A stretch of DNA of 64,000 bases from Spizellomyces punctatus DAOM BR117 (GCF_000182565.1 NW_015971539.1:307667-371666), one strand, 5' to 3'; positions 1 to 12,000 are shown, counted from the stretch's first letter. The notes: generated by a model not told the origin, from the sequence alone. Program-made: numbers and translations.

Positions 1-753
1 AGCCTCGTCCAACTGATTTGAGGAAACTCCGATATCAAATAGTATGCCATCGAGACAAGGACCACTGTGAATTAAGATACGAAAACTGAACTTGACTTAA
101 AAGTTGGATTAGAGGAGAGATTCTTACTGTAGATTCACATTGTGTTGGAGAAGGGAAACTAGATCGCCAAACTATGTTTGAGAATGCATATTCAGATTTA
201 ATCCGCTCGTGAAATACGGTCGTTGCTTTACCTTTCCCTGTATTGGGATGATCCGATCTCTACTTCGACCGTCAGCCATATCAGAATTACAGAGCCTATA
301 AAGTTCATACGTACCTGTAAGCGGCACTATTCGCAAGATCGACTGCTCGCTCATATGCAAGGGGATCTTGATCAATGGCAACCACCTTACAATCCAGCCT
401 ATCTAGCTTTCGAAACACATGCACAAGTAGCGGCATTGTGGAGGTCATTAAAAAATCTCATTGGGTTAACAGGCCTACGACCACCCACCTAGCAACTTTT
501 TCGTATACCCTCCGTCCCCAAACGTCGCATCACAAAAGAGTCTCGTGCCTTCCTTGTTCTCTGAAGCGGAGCGGATTTGGTGCAGGGCCTCTTCCAAAAG
601 AACTGGGACATGACGCTGGGTGTGAACGTATGCCTTGCATCTGCTGAAAAGATGCTTTGGGCACAGTCTCTGGAGTGGACGGGAAAACATCGCCTCGGTG
701 GAAGGCAGGTCAAAATCCAACTCGAACGCGCTTCTGTTGACGTGACTCACCAT
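1..753 (-). CDS. METTL15: RsmH/METTL15-type 16S rRNA (cytosine-N4) methyltransferase, 3' part missing
   Basis: This encodes a SAM-dependent rRNA methyltransferase of the MraW/RsmH family, which in eukaryotes modifies mitochondrial small-subunit rRNA. Five exons join in phase: 489-753, 315-402, 232-259, 128-171 and <1-64. The translation shows HVPVLLEEAL, then FCDATFGDGGYT (SAM-binding loop), VVAIDQDPLAYERA, RIIPIQGK and DGILFDIGVSSNQLDEA. All of these are hallmark segments in family order. The rest of the protein lies beyond the left edge. The first ATG (753) is followed directly by a good splice donor (GTGAGT), so it may belong to an intron. The in-frame ATG at 693 begins MFSRPLQRLCPKHLFSRCK, a convincing arginine-rich mitochondrial presequence, and may be the real start. 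Family assignment is secure; the start is not. Confidence 0.88.
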
Positions 754-1236
754 GACGCATTACCAGATATCACGGGATACTCACGTGAGCACCTTCTTGG
801 GCTTTCAAACTGACAGCCGAGCTGCTCGGATTTCTTCCCTCTTCAGATCGCGGCTACGGCACATCGAAATGGTAAGTAGGACGATTATTGATAGTTGGCC
901 GAGAGGAGTCTTGAAGCAGAACCGCACGGAAGGGATGGATGGAGGGGCAGATGGATGGATGGACGAATGGAGCGATGGATGGATGGATATGCAATGGATA
1001 GTCTGTTGCTTGTCGACCATGGCGATTCGTCCAGAGACATCTCTGAAGGTGCCCCTCCACCTTGTTCAGGTTCCCGCGTATGAGACTCTGGCCTCTCGTT
1101 GATGTCGATGCATACGCGGCAACCGTAGGGACTACGTATCCCTAGTGCGCCCGCAAAGTGCAGATACATAACGAACTAGAGATCTCATGCTTCTGTTCTC
1201 TTTGAATACGCATTATTTACAAGAAAGTGTCAAAGT
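754..1236. other. Intergenic region with a GGAT microsatellite
   Basis: This lies between the start of the METTL15-type gene and the 3' end of the bromodomain gene, both on the minus strand. It should hold the METTL15 promoter. Apart from the microsatellite at 933-989 I see no gene in it. Confidence 0.6.
933..989. repeat. Imperfect (GGAT)n microsatellite
   Basis: GGAT/ATGG units repeat with interruptions. Short open frames on both strands across it are products of the repeat. Confidence 0.85.
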
Positions 1237-3657
1237 CTAAATAAGATCAATATCCCTGGTGTCCATATCTTCCGGCACATCTGTCGCATCCCGCTGTTTG
1301 GGTGCTTTGGCCGTTGTCAAGAATGGCAGTATATGATGGTTGAAATAATCCGCCAGTGCGTTCGCGAGGGTGCAGATTCCGCTGTGCGGTTGATTATACG
1401 TGAAGCAATTCGAGATAATGTTTCGGAAATCTTTGATGAAGCCGTCCAAATTATACTCGCCCGCTTGCACCTTCGTGCGCATTGTAAGAAGGTCCATCGG
1501 CTCCCGTATAAGTTCATAATACCCTGGCGCCACCAATGGATTCACAGGCGCTACGAAGGGGGCTGAAGACTTGTGATTGATCAGCATTACTAGCGCTTCC
1601 TTCATTGAAAGAGTCGTAGTCTCAGGGACTTCTGAGACAATATCCTACAAGGGTACAACTTTAGTACAGTTCCAGTATGCAAGACGATATGAAAGGTACT
1701 CCCTCATGCAATGTCATCTCACTCGCGTCCATATTGGTATCACGGGAACCCCATATGTAGATATCATGGTTTGCTTAGTGCGCAACCAGTCACTTTGTAA
1801 TGAAGGCCAGATAACCCATTGATGCACCAGTTAGCTCATAGAGCGTATGCAAGGATGTACCTCCTAAGGCTGATTGCACGCAAATGATAACTACGGGCGT
1901 GATACCGGACAGGAGAAGACACTCGCGAAGTTTCCTAGAACTATAACAATCAGAGTACGCAGTAAACAAAAACAATTACGCACCTTTGCCACAGTTTTCC
2001 TCTTCTTTCTAGCCGGAGGATTTGCACAATCGTCCATCTCCTCTGCTCCGTTCTCCACAACAACCCGTCTTCGCACCCTGATGGGCCTTTCACAGGCTTC
2101 GGCCTCGCTATCTACAGTATTGTTGGAGCCGAGGTCGCCGACTTTTAGATGGGTTTTGGTTATGCGGTTGGGGTTTTCAACATTCCAGGAAGAGGAAGCA
2201 GCTTCATCGTCGTCATCGTATTCTTCACTGCTATACGCTACTCGGCGGGGTGTTGTCGGAGAAGGTTCCTCCTCATCATTGCTATATTCCACCCGGCGGC
2301 GTGGTTTCGGGTTTTCAACTGATTTTCCCACAATGCTGCCTCCCAGACCATTCATCACCTCCTTAACATCCTTCCGTTCCCACACGGCGTTCAGCAGAAG
2401 GTAGATCAGTTCTAGGGCTTTACAATCATCATCCGGCCGGTGGAATTCGAGATTATAGCCGGGGAACAAAATGGGGGAAATATAATCCAGCCGAAGAGAA
2501 GGAAAATAACCGTCTAGCACATGGGTAATCGACGCGGCGGCATTCACGCTCATGCCCCTGGGTTTCGGTCGCCAAATTGCTTGTGCAGACCAAAATGGGT
2601 TAAAGAACGACCAGTGCGTGGGAATCTCGCCATATTTGTCAGTGTATATACGTGTCAAAATGTTCTTATCAACGTCGTTCGTAGACCACGAAACAAATAC
2701 ACAAGTGTCGTGCAGAAACTGCTTATGCCACAGGGTAGCTAAGTCCGATTCAGAAAATCTCGTTCCATGGACGTTGATGTACTGAGACTGAGCCGGCTTA
2801 TGGAGTATTTTCCAGCCCACATGATACGGCCTGACATCTTCGTGTTTCATTCTCGCCTTCATAAATGCCCACTCGAAGTCAAAGAAGATGATCTTCTTAT
2901 TATCAGTTGGGGGCACAAATGTTACTGTCCGCATGCGTCTTTGGACTTCGGTCGGATAATGTAGGAGATCCAGATAGGTGTAAGGAGGAGTAAATTTAGG
3001 CACCCACACCGGCCGAGAATCTGCAGACTGACTCTTCAAGTTCGGACGCCGACCATTCCAACTGGGCAAGCATGCCTTACAGTAATGATAATTCCCGTAC
3101 AGGAGCAGATCCAACACAGCAGGACAACGAAGGCATCTAACGGCATCCTGCGACTCTTTGTTTCGGCGCTCACGTGCATCTCTTCTTTGAATATGGCACT
3201 CTTTGCAGTAATAAAGTTTTCCGCCCTTAGTCAACGCTCCGACCTGGTCGGGCTCGTAACCACAATTTCCGCAAACTTTCCCTTCTTGAGCCAATAAGGA
3301 AAATTCCTTCGCTTCCTTGTCACAACCCTCACATCTATGATGTTTGCCGACCTTTATCAGAGGCCCCACAACCTTCGTGGACTTGGAACACCGATAACAG
3401 ATCTTCCCCTCTTGGGAGAGTCGCGAATGCTTGGCATATCCCTCTTTGGTAGCTGGGAGTCGTGCTACGAATGAAGGACTATGAGACCACGATCATAAAA
3501 GTCAAACAACAAAAGGATGAAGGATCGATAAAGAAGCATATATGTACTTAACCGTCGTAGTTACGTATTCATCTCGCGCTCGTGATTGTGACCTTTGCAA
3601 TGTGCAGTTCAACTGGCGGCGTCTGGCAGATGAGCTTGCAACCAAATTGCATATCAT
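1237..3657 (-). CDS. CxxC zinc-ribbon / DEDDh exonuclease-like / bromodomain protein
   Basis: Three exons (3548-3657, 1984-3478, 1237-1644) join in phase to about 670 residues. The N-terminal third carries six CxxC pairs (CYRC, CEGC, CGNC, CKEC, CLRC, CKAC), suggesting tandem zinc ribbons. The middle has the three Exo motifs of a DEDDh 3'-5' exonuclease fold: FFDFEWAF, SWSTNDVDKN and FHRPDDDCKALEL (H-x4-D). An acidic stretch and a KKRK nuclear signal follow. The last exon is a bromodomain with the acetyl-lysine asparagine in NCFTYNQP and the EPMDLLTM turn. The intron joining the bromodomain to the rest is about 340 nt, long for this genome. A phase-0 join with GT-AG borders supports one gene, but two genes cannot be excluded. 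The ATG at 3657 is the best visible start; earlier exons are possible. Confidence 0.68.
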
Positions 3658-4093
3658 GCCGCGCTTCCGAAAATTCGGGGGCAATCAATGAAAGGAGGCT
3701 CAACAGCACGCTCATCCTAACCGCCAGTATGGTCGAGGGACTGCAGATTCGTCACCGAGCAGTGAAATGTAACTATATGGGGGTAGCAAGCTTGCCGTGG
3801 GGTGGTTCTGTGACTGAAATATTTACCAGCAGGGCGTTTGCTTGGCTTTGTCTTGGGCATTGTGAAGCAATGAACGGCGATATTAAGTGCTGCGAGGATG
3901 GATGTTGGCACTTGGGTGTGTGGGAAACGGTGCACGCAGTTGGTTTCCTTGTCTGAACCTGTGTGAAGCTGGTGAGCTGTGGTGTTTCGTTAAACCTTGC
4001 AGGGCTTTTTACTTTACACTCTAAGATGCATGAGGAGCTGTGGAGCAAATGGTGAGAGTGGCTGGTTAATCAATATGGACTCTTATGGAAGAT

Positions 4094-4099
4094 CACGTG
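4094..4099. promoter_or_regulatory. CACGTG E-box upstream of RPL3
   Basis: A palindromic CACGTG lies about 115 bp upstream of the RPL3 start codon. In fungi this is the core of Cbf1/bHLH sites. The role here is inferred from position only. Confidence 0.35.
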
Positions 4100-4134
4100 G
4101 CAATTCCCGAAGAAAAAAGACCATATAAACAGAC

Positions 4135-4180
4135 CTCTTTCTGCCTTCTGCCTTCTTCCCTCTTCACTCTTGCCCTTCAA
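4135..4180 (+). promoter_or_regulatory. Pyrimidine-rich leader of RPL3
   Basis: A nearly pure C/T tract lies just upstream of the RPL3 ATG. It resembles the pyrimidine-rich transcription-start or 5'-UTR tracts of ribosomal protein genes. The transcription start itself is not visible. Confidence 0.4.
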
Positions 4181-4208
4181 TCTGCGTACGGCTCGGCTCT
4201 CTAACAAC

Positions 4209-5514
4209 ATGAGCCACAGGAAGGCAAGTTTTCCAATGGTATTTAAATAAAGAGAATGCAACTAATTATTGTAATATGTATGGGCTTCGCATAGTTCGAA
4301 CACCCCCGTACGGGTTCCCTTGGTTTCCTGCCGCGTAAGCGTGCCAGGCGTCACCGGGGAAAGGTGAAGTCCTTCCCCAAGGATGATCCCTCGAAGCCCG
4401 TCCACCTTACGGCCTTCCTCGGTTACAAGGCGGGTATGACCCACATTGTTCGTGACTTGGACCGTCCTGGATCAAGTAAGCTGTTTGAAGCAAGCTTCAT
4501 ATAATGGAGGTCATGTTGGTAACAAAAAAACTCTTAACAGAGATGCACAAGAAGGAGGTCGTCGAGGCTGTGTCCATCATCGAGACACCTCCCATGGTCA
4601 TCGTTGGTGTGGTTGGTTACGTTGAGACTCCCCGCGGTCTCCGCTCCTTGGCTACCGTGTGGGCTGAGCACCTGAGTGATGAGGTGAAGCGTCGCTTCTA
4701 CAAGAACTGGTACCGCTCCAAGAAGAAGGCTTTCACCAAGTACGCCAAGAAGTACGCCGACGGAGGCAAGCCCATTGCCCAGCAGCTTGAGCGTATTAAG
4801 AAGTACTGCCAGGTTGTGCGTGTCATTGCCCACACCCAGATTCGCAAGGTTAAGATCGGTCAGAAGAAGGCCCACGTCATGGAGATCCAGCTCAACGGTG
4901 GCTCCGTCGCCGACAAGGTCAACTGGGCCAAGGAGCACTTCGAAAAGACTGTCGATGTCAGCTCTATCTTCGAACAGGATGAGATGATCGATATTATCGG
5001 TGTTACAAAGGGTCACGGTTTCGAGGGTGTCACTCACCGTTGGGGTACTAAGAAGCTTCCCCGTAAGACTCACAAGGGTCTCCGTAAGGTCGCTTGTATT
5101 GGTGCATGGCACCCGTCCCGAGTCATGTACTCGGTTCCTCGTGCTGGTCAGGACGGTTACCACCACCGTACTGAAATGAACAAGAAGATCTACCGTGTCG
5201 GCAAGGCTGGTGACAAGAACAGCGGTGCCACCGAGTACGACCTTACCCAAAAGACGATCACCCCTCTTGGTGGTTTCCCCCACTACGGTATCGTCAACGA
5301 GGACTGGATCATGGTTAAGGGATCCACCCCTGGTGTTAAGAAGAGGGTTCTTACTCTTCGCAAGTCTCTCCTGGTCCACACCAAGCGTTCGGCTTTGGAG
5401 AAGGTGCAGCTCAAGTTCGTCGACACCTCTTCCAAGTTCGGACACGGTCGTTTCCAGACTGCCAGCGAGAAGGCTTCCTTCTTCGGTACCCGCAAGAAGG
5501 ACATCCAGGCTTAG
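4209..5514 (+). CDS. RPL3: 60S ribosomal protein L3 (uL3)
   Basis: Universal ribosomal protein uL3, near the peptidyl-transferase centre. Exons 4209-4223, 4295-4475 and 4541-5514 give 389 residues, the usual eukaryotic length. The N-terminus [20 protein letters not shown] matches the family only if intron 1 is spliced from AAG|GCAAGT at 4224, a GC-AG intron just after codon 5. The nearest GT donor would add five foreign residues. Later signatures include [32 protein letters not shown] and [19 protein letters not shown], the last including the histidine that is methylated in other species. Codon use is strongly biased to C-ending codons (AAG, GTC, ACC), as expected of a highly expressed gene. 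An AATAAAA signal lies near 5575. Confidence 0.97.
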
Positions 5515-6036
5515 GAAGTTTTCATTTGTGTTCATTTACTTATGCGGTGACGGTTAGCCGGTTCCTTTGACCTAATAATAAAAGTGCCTGGCTTGGTGTA
5601 CATATTTGTTCCTTATTCTCAGCGTGCTGTTTATATTGGCAAGCAATTTTGTCTAACCGTCGGTGAAACCCTTGTGCATTTGCTTAGGCAGCTATACTGT
5701 ACAAATGTGGGCTGCTCCAAGATGTCGCTCTTCAGAAAGTTTATGATCGTATGCGCATTCGAAAACGAATTGTTTCTATGGTTGCATCGAAGCGGGTTCA
5801 ACAGGAACCGAATGATCAGACCAATTTAGCTCTTGGCACACAAATCCAGACTTGGTTCAAATCGAGGTATGGTTGGATGATGGGCAAATTCATTCGAAGC
5901 CGCACTAAGCCGGATTTGAGCCAATTGTGCTGTGCCACACTTGCAGTGTGGGGCAATTCGACACTCGTCGCATCTACTGGTGTTCCATGCAATACATTCA
6001 TCTTTCATCACATTTGGTTCAATTCTTACTGCCAAT
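5515..6036. other. Intergenic region downstream of RPL3
   Basis: It holds the RPL3 3' UTR with an AATAATAAAA polyadenylation-type signal near 5575. No further gene is recognised. Confidence 0.55.
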
Positions 6037-6727
6037 ATGAGAGTTACCCGTCTATTCATTAATACAGCTCTGGAATTCCACCCCTACCGCCGCCCTGCCA
6101 TCCCGACTGTTCCTATATGGCGCCCCTTCTGTCGTCTATTGCACACAACGCACATTGCAAGGGCGGAACATGGGAGCAACAGCAGCTCGCCGGACATGAC
6201 TGCCGTACTACAAGAATTATCAAAGAACCCAAAAGCCATGGCGATTTTCCAAGCCATCCAGCGTGACCCTCGGTTACTGAATGAGGTTCAGTCTTTGGGG
6301 TTACTCCTACATAGCAAAGGATTCATTGACCCATCAAATCCTGTCAAACAGCCGGGTTAGTTTACCTTTCCACCAGTCCACCTAGATTTGAGGATAATTT
6401 TCTGTACTTGTACTTTAAAACTTGTTGATTCAATCTAACCTCGGACTGACTTGATCTCTACGTCCAGGTCCTCTCATTATGATGCGGATGTTTGCTGATG
6501 GCTCGATTCGGTCCAAAATGCTGAATGTTGCCAAACTTCTGACAGAAGCGGGCGCATTGGATGCCAATGGAAAGCCCGTGGATATGGCTAATGTAATGCA
6601 AATCATGATGGGTGGTAGTCCTCCGCCACCCGAAGCAGTTAAACGTTTAGACGGGGAAGGCAGTGAAAAGGGCACACGAGAGGATGAAGGATTAGGTGGA
6701 AAGATTAAGGGCTTTTTTAAAAAGTAA
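6037..6727 (+). CDS. Unknown small protein with mitochondrial-type presequence
   Basis: Exons 6037-6355 and 6468-6727 join in phase to 192 residues. I do not recognise the family. The start MRVTRLFINTALEF... is rich in Arg, Thr and hydrophobics and lacks acidic residues for about 50 positions, suggesting mitochondrial import. The body is helical (VLQELSKNPKAMAIFQAIQR; FADGSIRSKMLNVAKLLTEA). The C-terminus is lysine-rich (KIKGFFKK). The upstream in-frame methionines look like random extension. Same strand as RPL3 and SAXO4. Whether it is a matrix or peripheral protein cannot be decided. Confidence 0.7.
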
Positions 6728-6947
6728 TACACTTTCATAAACATGCACACCTAAGTCGGAGAATTATTCCGGTATATCCGTACTCGAATTTGGCACAGGG
6801 TCACATCCTATTGAAAATCCTCCGATAAGTCGGCTGGGATTAATATGCGCATCTGAGGTCTGCAATTCTTTTCTGGAGGTGAAAGCAAACAAAGGCTGTC
6901 ATACCTTCCTTGGGCCTATATATAACAATTAACACTCGGGCAACTAT

Positions 6948-8739
6948 ATGATGGCCACCACTCTCCAAGCACCCGCTCTTCACACTCGCTCCACTATCGC
7001 ACTCTCCTTAAAGGACCACTCATCCCTCCCCTCTCTTCCGAGTGCCGAAACCGACATTATATCTCACTGGCGTTCAATTGAATGTAACCCACGACACAAA
7101 GACTGTATTTTATCTGCGCCCTCTCAATTGGATGCAAACGATGTCACCGCTACACCATACATCATCTGCTCCAGAGGAGCTTCACGGAATCCCAAACACT
7201 TCTATTGTACAGCTTATGCGACGACGCATAATACCAAATACTTCAAAAAAGCTGGTGGAGATGTTCGCACGACACGTACGCCCAGCCATCTGCAGAAACC
7301 GAGGACCGGATATTCGATAAACGTTATACCATATGTGGAATACGATAGATCGGTGGATGAGGGACCTGAGTTCAAGTAAGAACATCTCCGTCAAAGCAAA
7401 ACTTATTTTATATTGCCCGTAACATTCTTTGCATAATAGTATAAAGGAACCCTTTGGAACATCTCACAAGAATCACTATAAGGCACCCACCACCGTTTCC
7501 CCGCAAAGCGGTGAGATCTCCACGCTGATCGATTCTGGTTTCACTCGAATGCCACCAAAATATAACGTTACCACTGACGGGACGGTAAGGATAAAGTAAT
7601 TTTCGAAAGACCGGCTGCCCATGCCTCATCCCAACTTTTTGGCAATTAGGCGCGGGGAAATATGACAAGTACCATGAAATCTAGTTATGACTCCAGTCGA
7701 CTCTCCTACAAGGGTCCTCAATTCGATAAAGACAAAGTTACACCTTCTGGCAGTGCCTACATTAGCAACAGCGGTCAGATTCAGGAGCTCGGTACCGACA
7801 ATGATGTTGGAAGGTTTGAGGTGCGTCCAATCTAATTCCATCAGCGCTTTCGACCTCTAAAAGTCTATTCGCTCTACCCAGCGCTCCAATCGTAATCCCC
7901 CAACCGAGGGGGATTGGCGAAATTATAATACAAGTCATATGGTCGAAGACGGATACACTCGATCACATCACGCTAATATCCTAGGTCGCGACGATCCTGC
8001 TGATATACTTTCCGCAAAAGATCAAGAAAGAATTAGGAAGACTGATCCAACACGATGGATGCAGGTGCAGGACCCTAATGCTTGGATGAGCACGTCCAGG
8101 TAAGATATCCAAGACGATCCATGTTCCATATATATTAGCCAAGTTGGTGTTTACTTGCTGAAAAACTATAGAATGGTACACCGTCCCTTTCACCCCCTCT
8201 ACGAGACAATGACGGCCCTCAAGTCGCCCGGCACAAAAGTCGGCAACAAAGAACCGCAGGGAAGTGTCCGAAACAACCCGGTATACCTAAATGGCGTCGA
8301 AATCGACCCGAGACAGCGATTTTCGACCGAAACGGGTGACAGGTAACCAAGTTTGCAAGTGTTTTGGATCTATCTGAAGGTTAATAGACTCACATTTTTG
8401 TATGCAAGATACACGTATTCGATGCCGAGATTCACACCTGGCACCTTCCCAAAGATTGACGGGGTGGCGAAATCTACCGGTTTCACTCGAGGCAATAAGT
8501 TTGAATACACATTCGACGTGCCAAACGATGCAGAATCAGTATGTTGTTAGGTTCACCATTTATGCTTCCAGGAGAAAACAGCTGATATCCTCTTTCCGTT
8601 CATTTAGCAGGCTCAACTGCACCCAATGCAGGCATGTGCTCGTCGACAAGCTGACCGAGGCACATTCTCTGTAAAGCCAACGCAAGTCAAATTTGGAGAA
8701 GCAGCAGGCAATGTCTGTGATTGCGGCTGTGGCTGTTGA
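6948..8739 (+). CDS. SAXO4: SAXO4/PPP1R32-like axonemal microtubule protein
   Basis: Seven exons (6948-7375, 7440-7584, 7650-7820, 7882-8099, 8172-8342, 8409-8538, 8611-8739) close in phase to 463 residues. Shared features with animal PPP1R32/SAXO4 are FYCTAY near residue 85, a GTGY-like RTGYSIN, SGFTRMPPKYN, DGYTRSHHAN, a segment reading VGNKEPQGSVRNNPVYLNG, and STGFTRGNKFEY. Spaced aromatic-Gly-Thr-Arg repeats of this kind occur in microtubule inner and axoneme-stabilising proteins. The family tracks motile cilia, which points to a flagellated zoospore. Reading straight through the sixth exon reaches a stop at 8550. Splicing from GTATGT at 8539 to 8611 instead adds 42 residues with a CDCGCGC tail. 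The first 80 residues are poorly conserved. Confidence 0.8.
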
Positions 8740-9047
8740 GAAGTGCAATCCATTGGCGAATAAGATCCTTTTTCGGCCCTGTTGTAAGGAATTGGCCAAG
8801 TTGTCCAGTGTTCACTCAAGAAAATGGTTGTTAGAGTTGCACCCTGAAGGTTTGCTTAGAAGGAACATCTGCAAATTCTTTCCGACATGAAACATCTATT
8901 CACATTTCGATCTCAATTGAGGGTTGGGTGATAATGACCCAATGTCCAGCTGTCCAGCTGTCAAATAATAATAAATAATTACAGAATGAAAAGTTTGCCC
9001 ACAGATAACCAGTACATGTCGTTTGCATCCATCTCCCATCATCTAGC
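8740..9047. other. Convergent intergenic region
   Basis: 3' ends of SAXO4 (+) and POLE (-) face each other here. I see no additional gene. Confidence 0.55.
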
Positions 9048-12000
9048 TCACGAGAGTTGTAAAGCCCACCCAACGACCTCCCCTAATATCTCAAATCCGT
9101 TGCACCTGGCGATGCTCCCAAAAACCACCATTCGTCTCATGAAATCATTTGTCACATATTCCCCCACCATCGTACCTCGACATCTCTCACACTCTTCTTT
9201 CATATCCTCTGCTTTGACATAGCGACATCGGGTACATCGAATATTTTGATGCTGCCACGCTTCGAGTCGTTTTTGAGCAATATCCAAAAGTCGCTGCTCA
9301 ATGGATGCTTTATCGTACTCTGTTTCGCAGCAGGGACATGTCCATGCTCCAACTGCGCCTTCATCTGGAATTCCCTCTTCTTCACCATTATCACCATCAT
9401 CGTTGACTCTCCGGGGTAAAAGATCCTTGTCGCGGGTCAAATCCAGATCGCGGCAATGATTGCAATATTCACAGATAACCTGCGGAAGCTTGAACGGTTC
9501 GCATGGATTCACAAAATTTGTACCTTCGCCAAACTCCTTGACATCAATCAGCTTCAGCAGATTTTGCTTGAGGGTGCGCACCTCTCGCTCATTCCAGGTG
9601 TCCAAGGCTAGGACCGCACAGACAAATTTGACAAACTCTAAGGCTGGATTCGTCATCGTCAAATGAGAACCAGGAAGAAGGGGAAAATCGTATGCTCCCG
9701 GATTACGCTTAGCCTCAACATGGTGGACAATGTCTGGCACCACTTTCAACAAGTTTCGCTTTACGGTGGTATTAAGCAGCTCCCTTAGAAATTGCGTCAA
9801 AGGATGCCGATCGCCGTCGCGGACACTGCCAGCGACCCCGGTCTCCAGCATCTTCTGCTTGAAGTTGAGTACTTCAAAGACATACTCGGCCACTGTTTTC
9901 ATGAACTTTTGCTGAACCGCTGGCGGAAGATAGTCGCACATATTCCATTCCATGTCAGCCATCAGACTCGGTTGTATTTTCGTGCTACTCTCTTCCGTAT
10001 CTTGTTTCTTATCATCCAACCCTAGACGTCGACCCTCATGCAATAGCTCCTCTGGGTTTTCGCAAATGATACCTCCGAAATTGTGCGGATCCATCCACAT
10101 CAGGAAACCCCAATATCTCTCCACCTTCAACTCTAAGGTCTCAAACATTGGCTTCCGCGTAATGGCGTCGGTAATGTACGTCCCATAGACCACCCCGTTA
10201 ACAAACTCCACTTTTGTAGTTGCAATGACAACTTTGTCAAAAGTAGCGTAGACAACTTTACTTCCCAGGCGCTTGAACTCGGACATCAGTTCCACGAACA
10301 CGCGGCGCATAAGGCTATGAATAATGGTATGCAAAACTGGGTCGAACATGCGAGACGCAGGAGAGGTGATCCATCTATAAAGATGTTCAAGCATATACGA
10401 TGCTAGTCGGTTCCTTCTCCGGACGTCATCCGCCCAGCCCATCACCATGGACTTCAAAATGCTGAATGTTAAGGGCGAAAGCTCATCCCCATTCGAACCT
10501 GGATCTCGAACAATATTGCTCCCTTCCTCTGTCCCTTTGGTATAATCATCCATCAGGTGCCCAACGGCCTGTACTCCGTTTCCACCCAAAGCGGCTCCAC
10601 CTCCTTCAATCTCGCCCATCAATCCAGATTGCATAAAGGTATTCATCGTCAAATCCCAAACTGACAGCTCAATGCACACAGTCTCATAGCATCCTGGGAT
10701 GTTGATTTCTGGATTGATGAGTTCATCCAACTCGAATCGGTGGTCGTCCTGTTCGCATCCGCCTAGATCCGGTACATCAGATGCAGAGTACCATAACACC
10801 ATATCGGCCCTCTTGAGTCGCCTGGCGAATCCAAGATCCGCAAGGAACGTGGTATAATCTTGCGAGATATTGCAGACCGGCACATCCGCATATCGCGAAA
10901 GCGCTATGCGTTCTTTCAAAAAGTCGTTCAGATTCAAAAAATGCGACAGCATCCTTTTGCACACGTATTGCTGCCACCCCAGTGTAGGGAAGTTTGTATC
11001 TTTTTTATGTGTCGGTAACGTGATGATGGGGAAGTCGAAGATGACCGAAATGCCGTCCATTTGCAACTGTTTTGCGGTCTTCACAGCCTGCAGAGCAAGG
11101 ACAGTGGCACCACGGCGTTGTTGCTGATACTCCCGCAATGAGCGATTGATGGCAATTATAGCTTCGACTTCTGTCGCATACAAGGTGGCCGTAATGTCAA
11201 TATCATCTGCGTATTCGATTGCATCAGATTCCGCCATATTATCCACCTGGGTCTGCCTAAACGGTTGAGAACTAGAATAGCCCCCAGTTTTCGTCTCACT
11301 CTTCCTTTCCGCATACATCTTGGATAAGTTTGGTATGGCGTCCCTGTTCCTTGCTTGGTCAACGACAAAAACCCATCCCTTCTTCATGACCGTCGAAAAT
11401 AGTCCGAAAAACTTTCGGTTACCATTCGAAGTTTGAAACAAGTAAAGATAATGGATCTTGACATCTGCCGGCAAGTATGGCGTATGCGAATCAATGGCCT
11501 TGTGAATCACTTCGTCCAGTTCGAAGCCCTGGTCTAATCCACGCCCGCTCAAGATCCTCTGGCGGTCTACATTAGCCACGCAGCCTAGTCTTATCAACGC
11601 ACGGAATAGAAGGGGGACCTGCATTTCATACACCCCTTCGATTTCCTGGTGATCCGACATAGCCGCAAATAAGGCGGAGTTCTCCCGGTAAAACGGCTCA
11701 GCCATCGTCATCTCGTAAAGAAACAAACACGGGTGACATCGCGGCAGTGTTCGCACCCGTCTAACCATTTTTACACCGACCTTTTCAGTATTCTCATCGG
11801 GATCAGGTATCCGACTGTTGACGTAAAATATTCGGGGTACACTCAGTTTGATGGAATGAAGGTCGCCCTGGACGAGTGCCCACACTCGAAAATCACCTGG
11901 AATATCAGTCTCGGCAATCTCTAAAATCTGCCATGAAGACGCCAAGATATTTCTCGCTTGCTGCCGGAGGAATCCCTGGACACCGCGTGGGTCGGTCTTT

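Larger units (their letters stand above)
3658..4208. other. Divergent intergenic region, exonuclease-bromodomain gene / RPL3
   Basis: No gene is recognised here. It separates the start of a minus-strand gene from the start of RPL3 and holds the RPL3 promoter elements listed separately. Confidence 0.55.

Noticed and set aside
805-1169. Overlapping short frames with Ser/His/Pro or Gly/Trp/Met repeats
   Set aside because: All are translations of the GGAT microsatellite.
1828-1863. Possible 36-nt exon between exonuclease and bromodomain exons (GTSLHTLYELTG)
   Set aside because: Its phase fits neither neighbour. Including it causes stops, whereas direct splicing of the flanking exons is in phase.
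4534-5535. 333-codon open frame antisense to RPL3
   Set aside because: It mirrors the strongly biased codon use of RPL3 on the opposite strand. It has no conserved content and RPL3 itself is certain.
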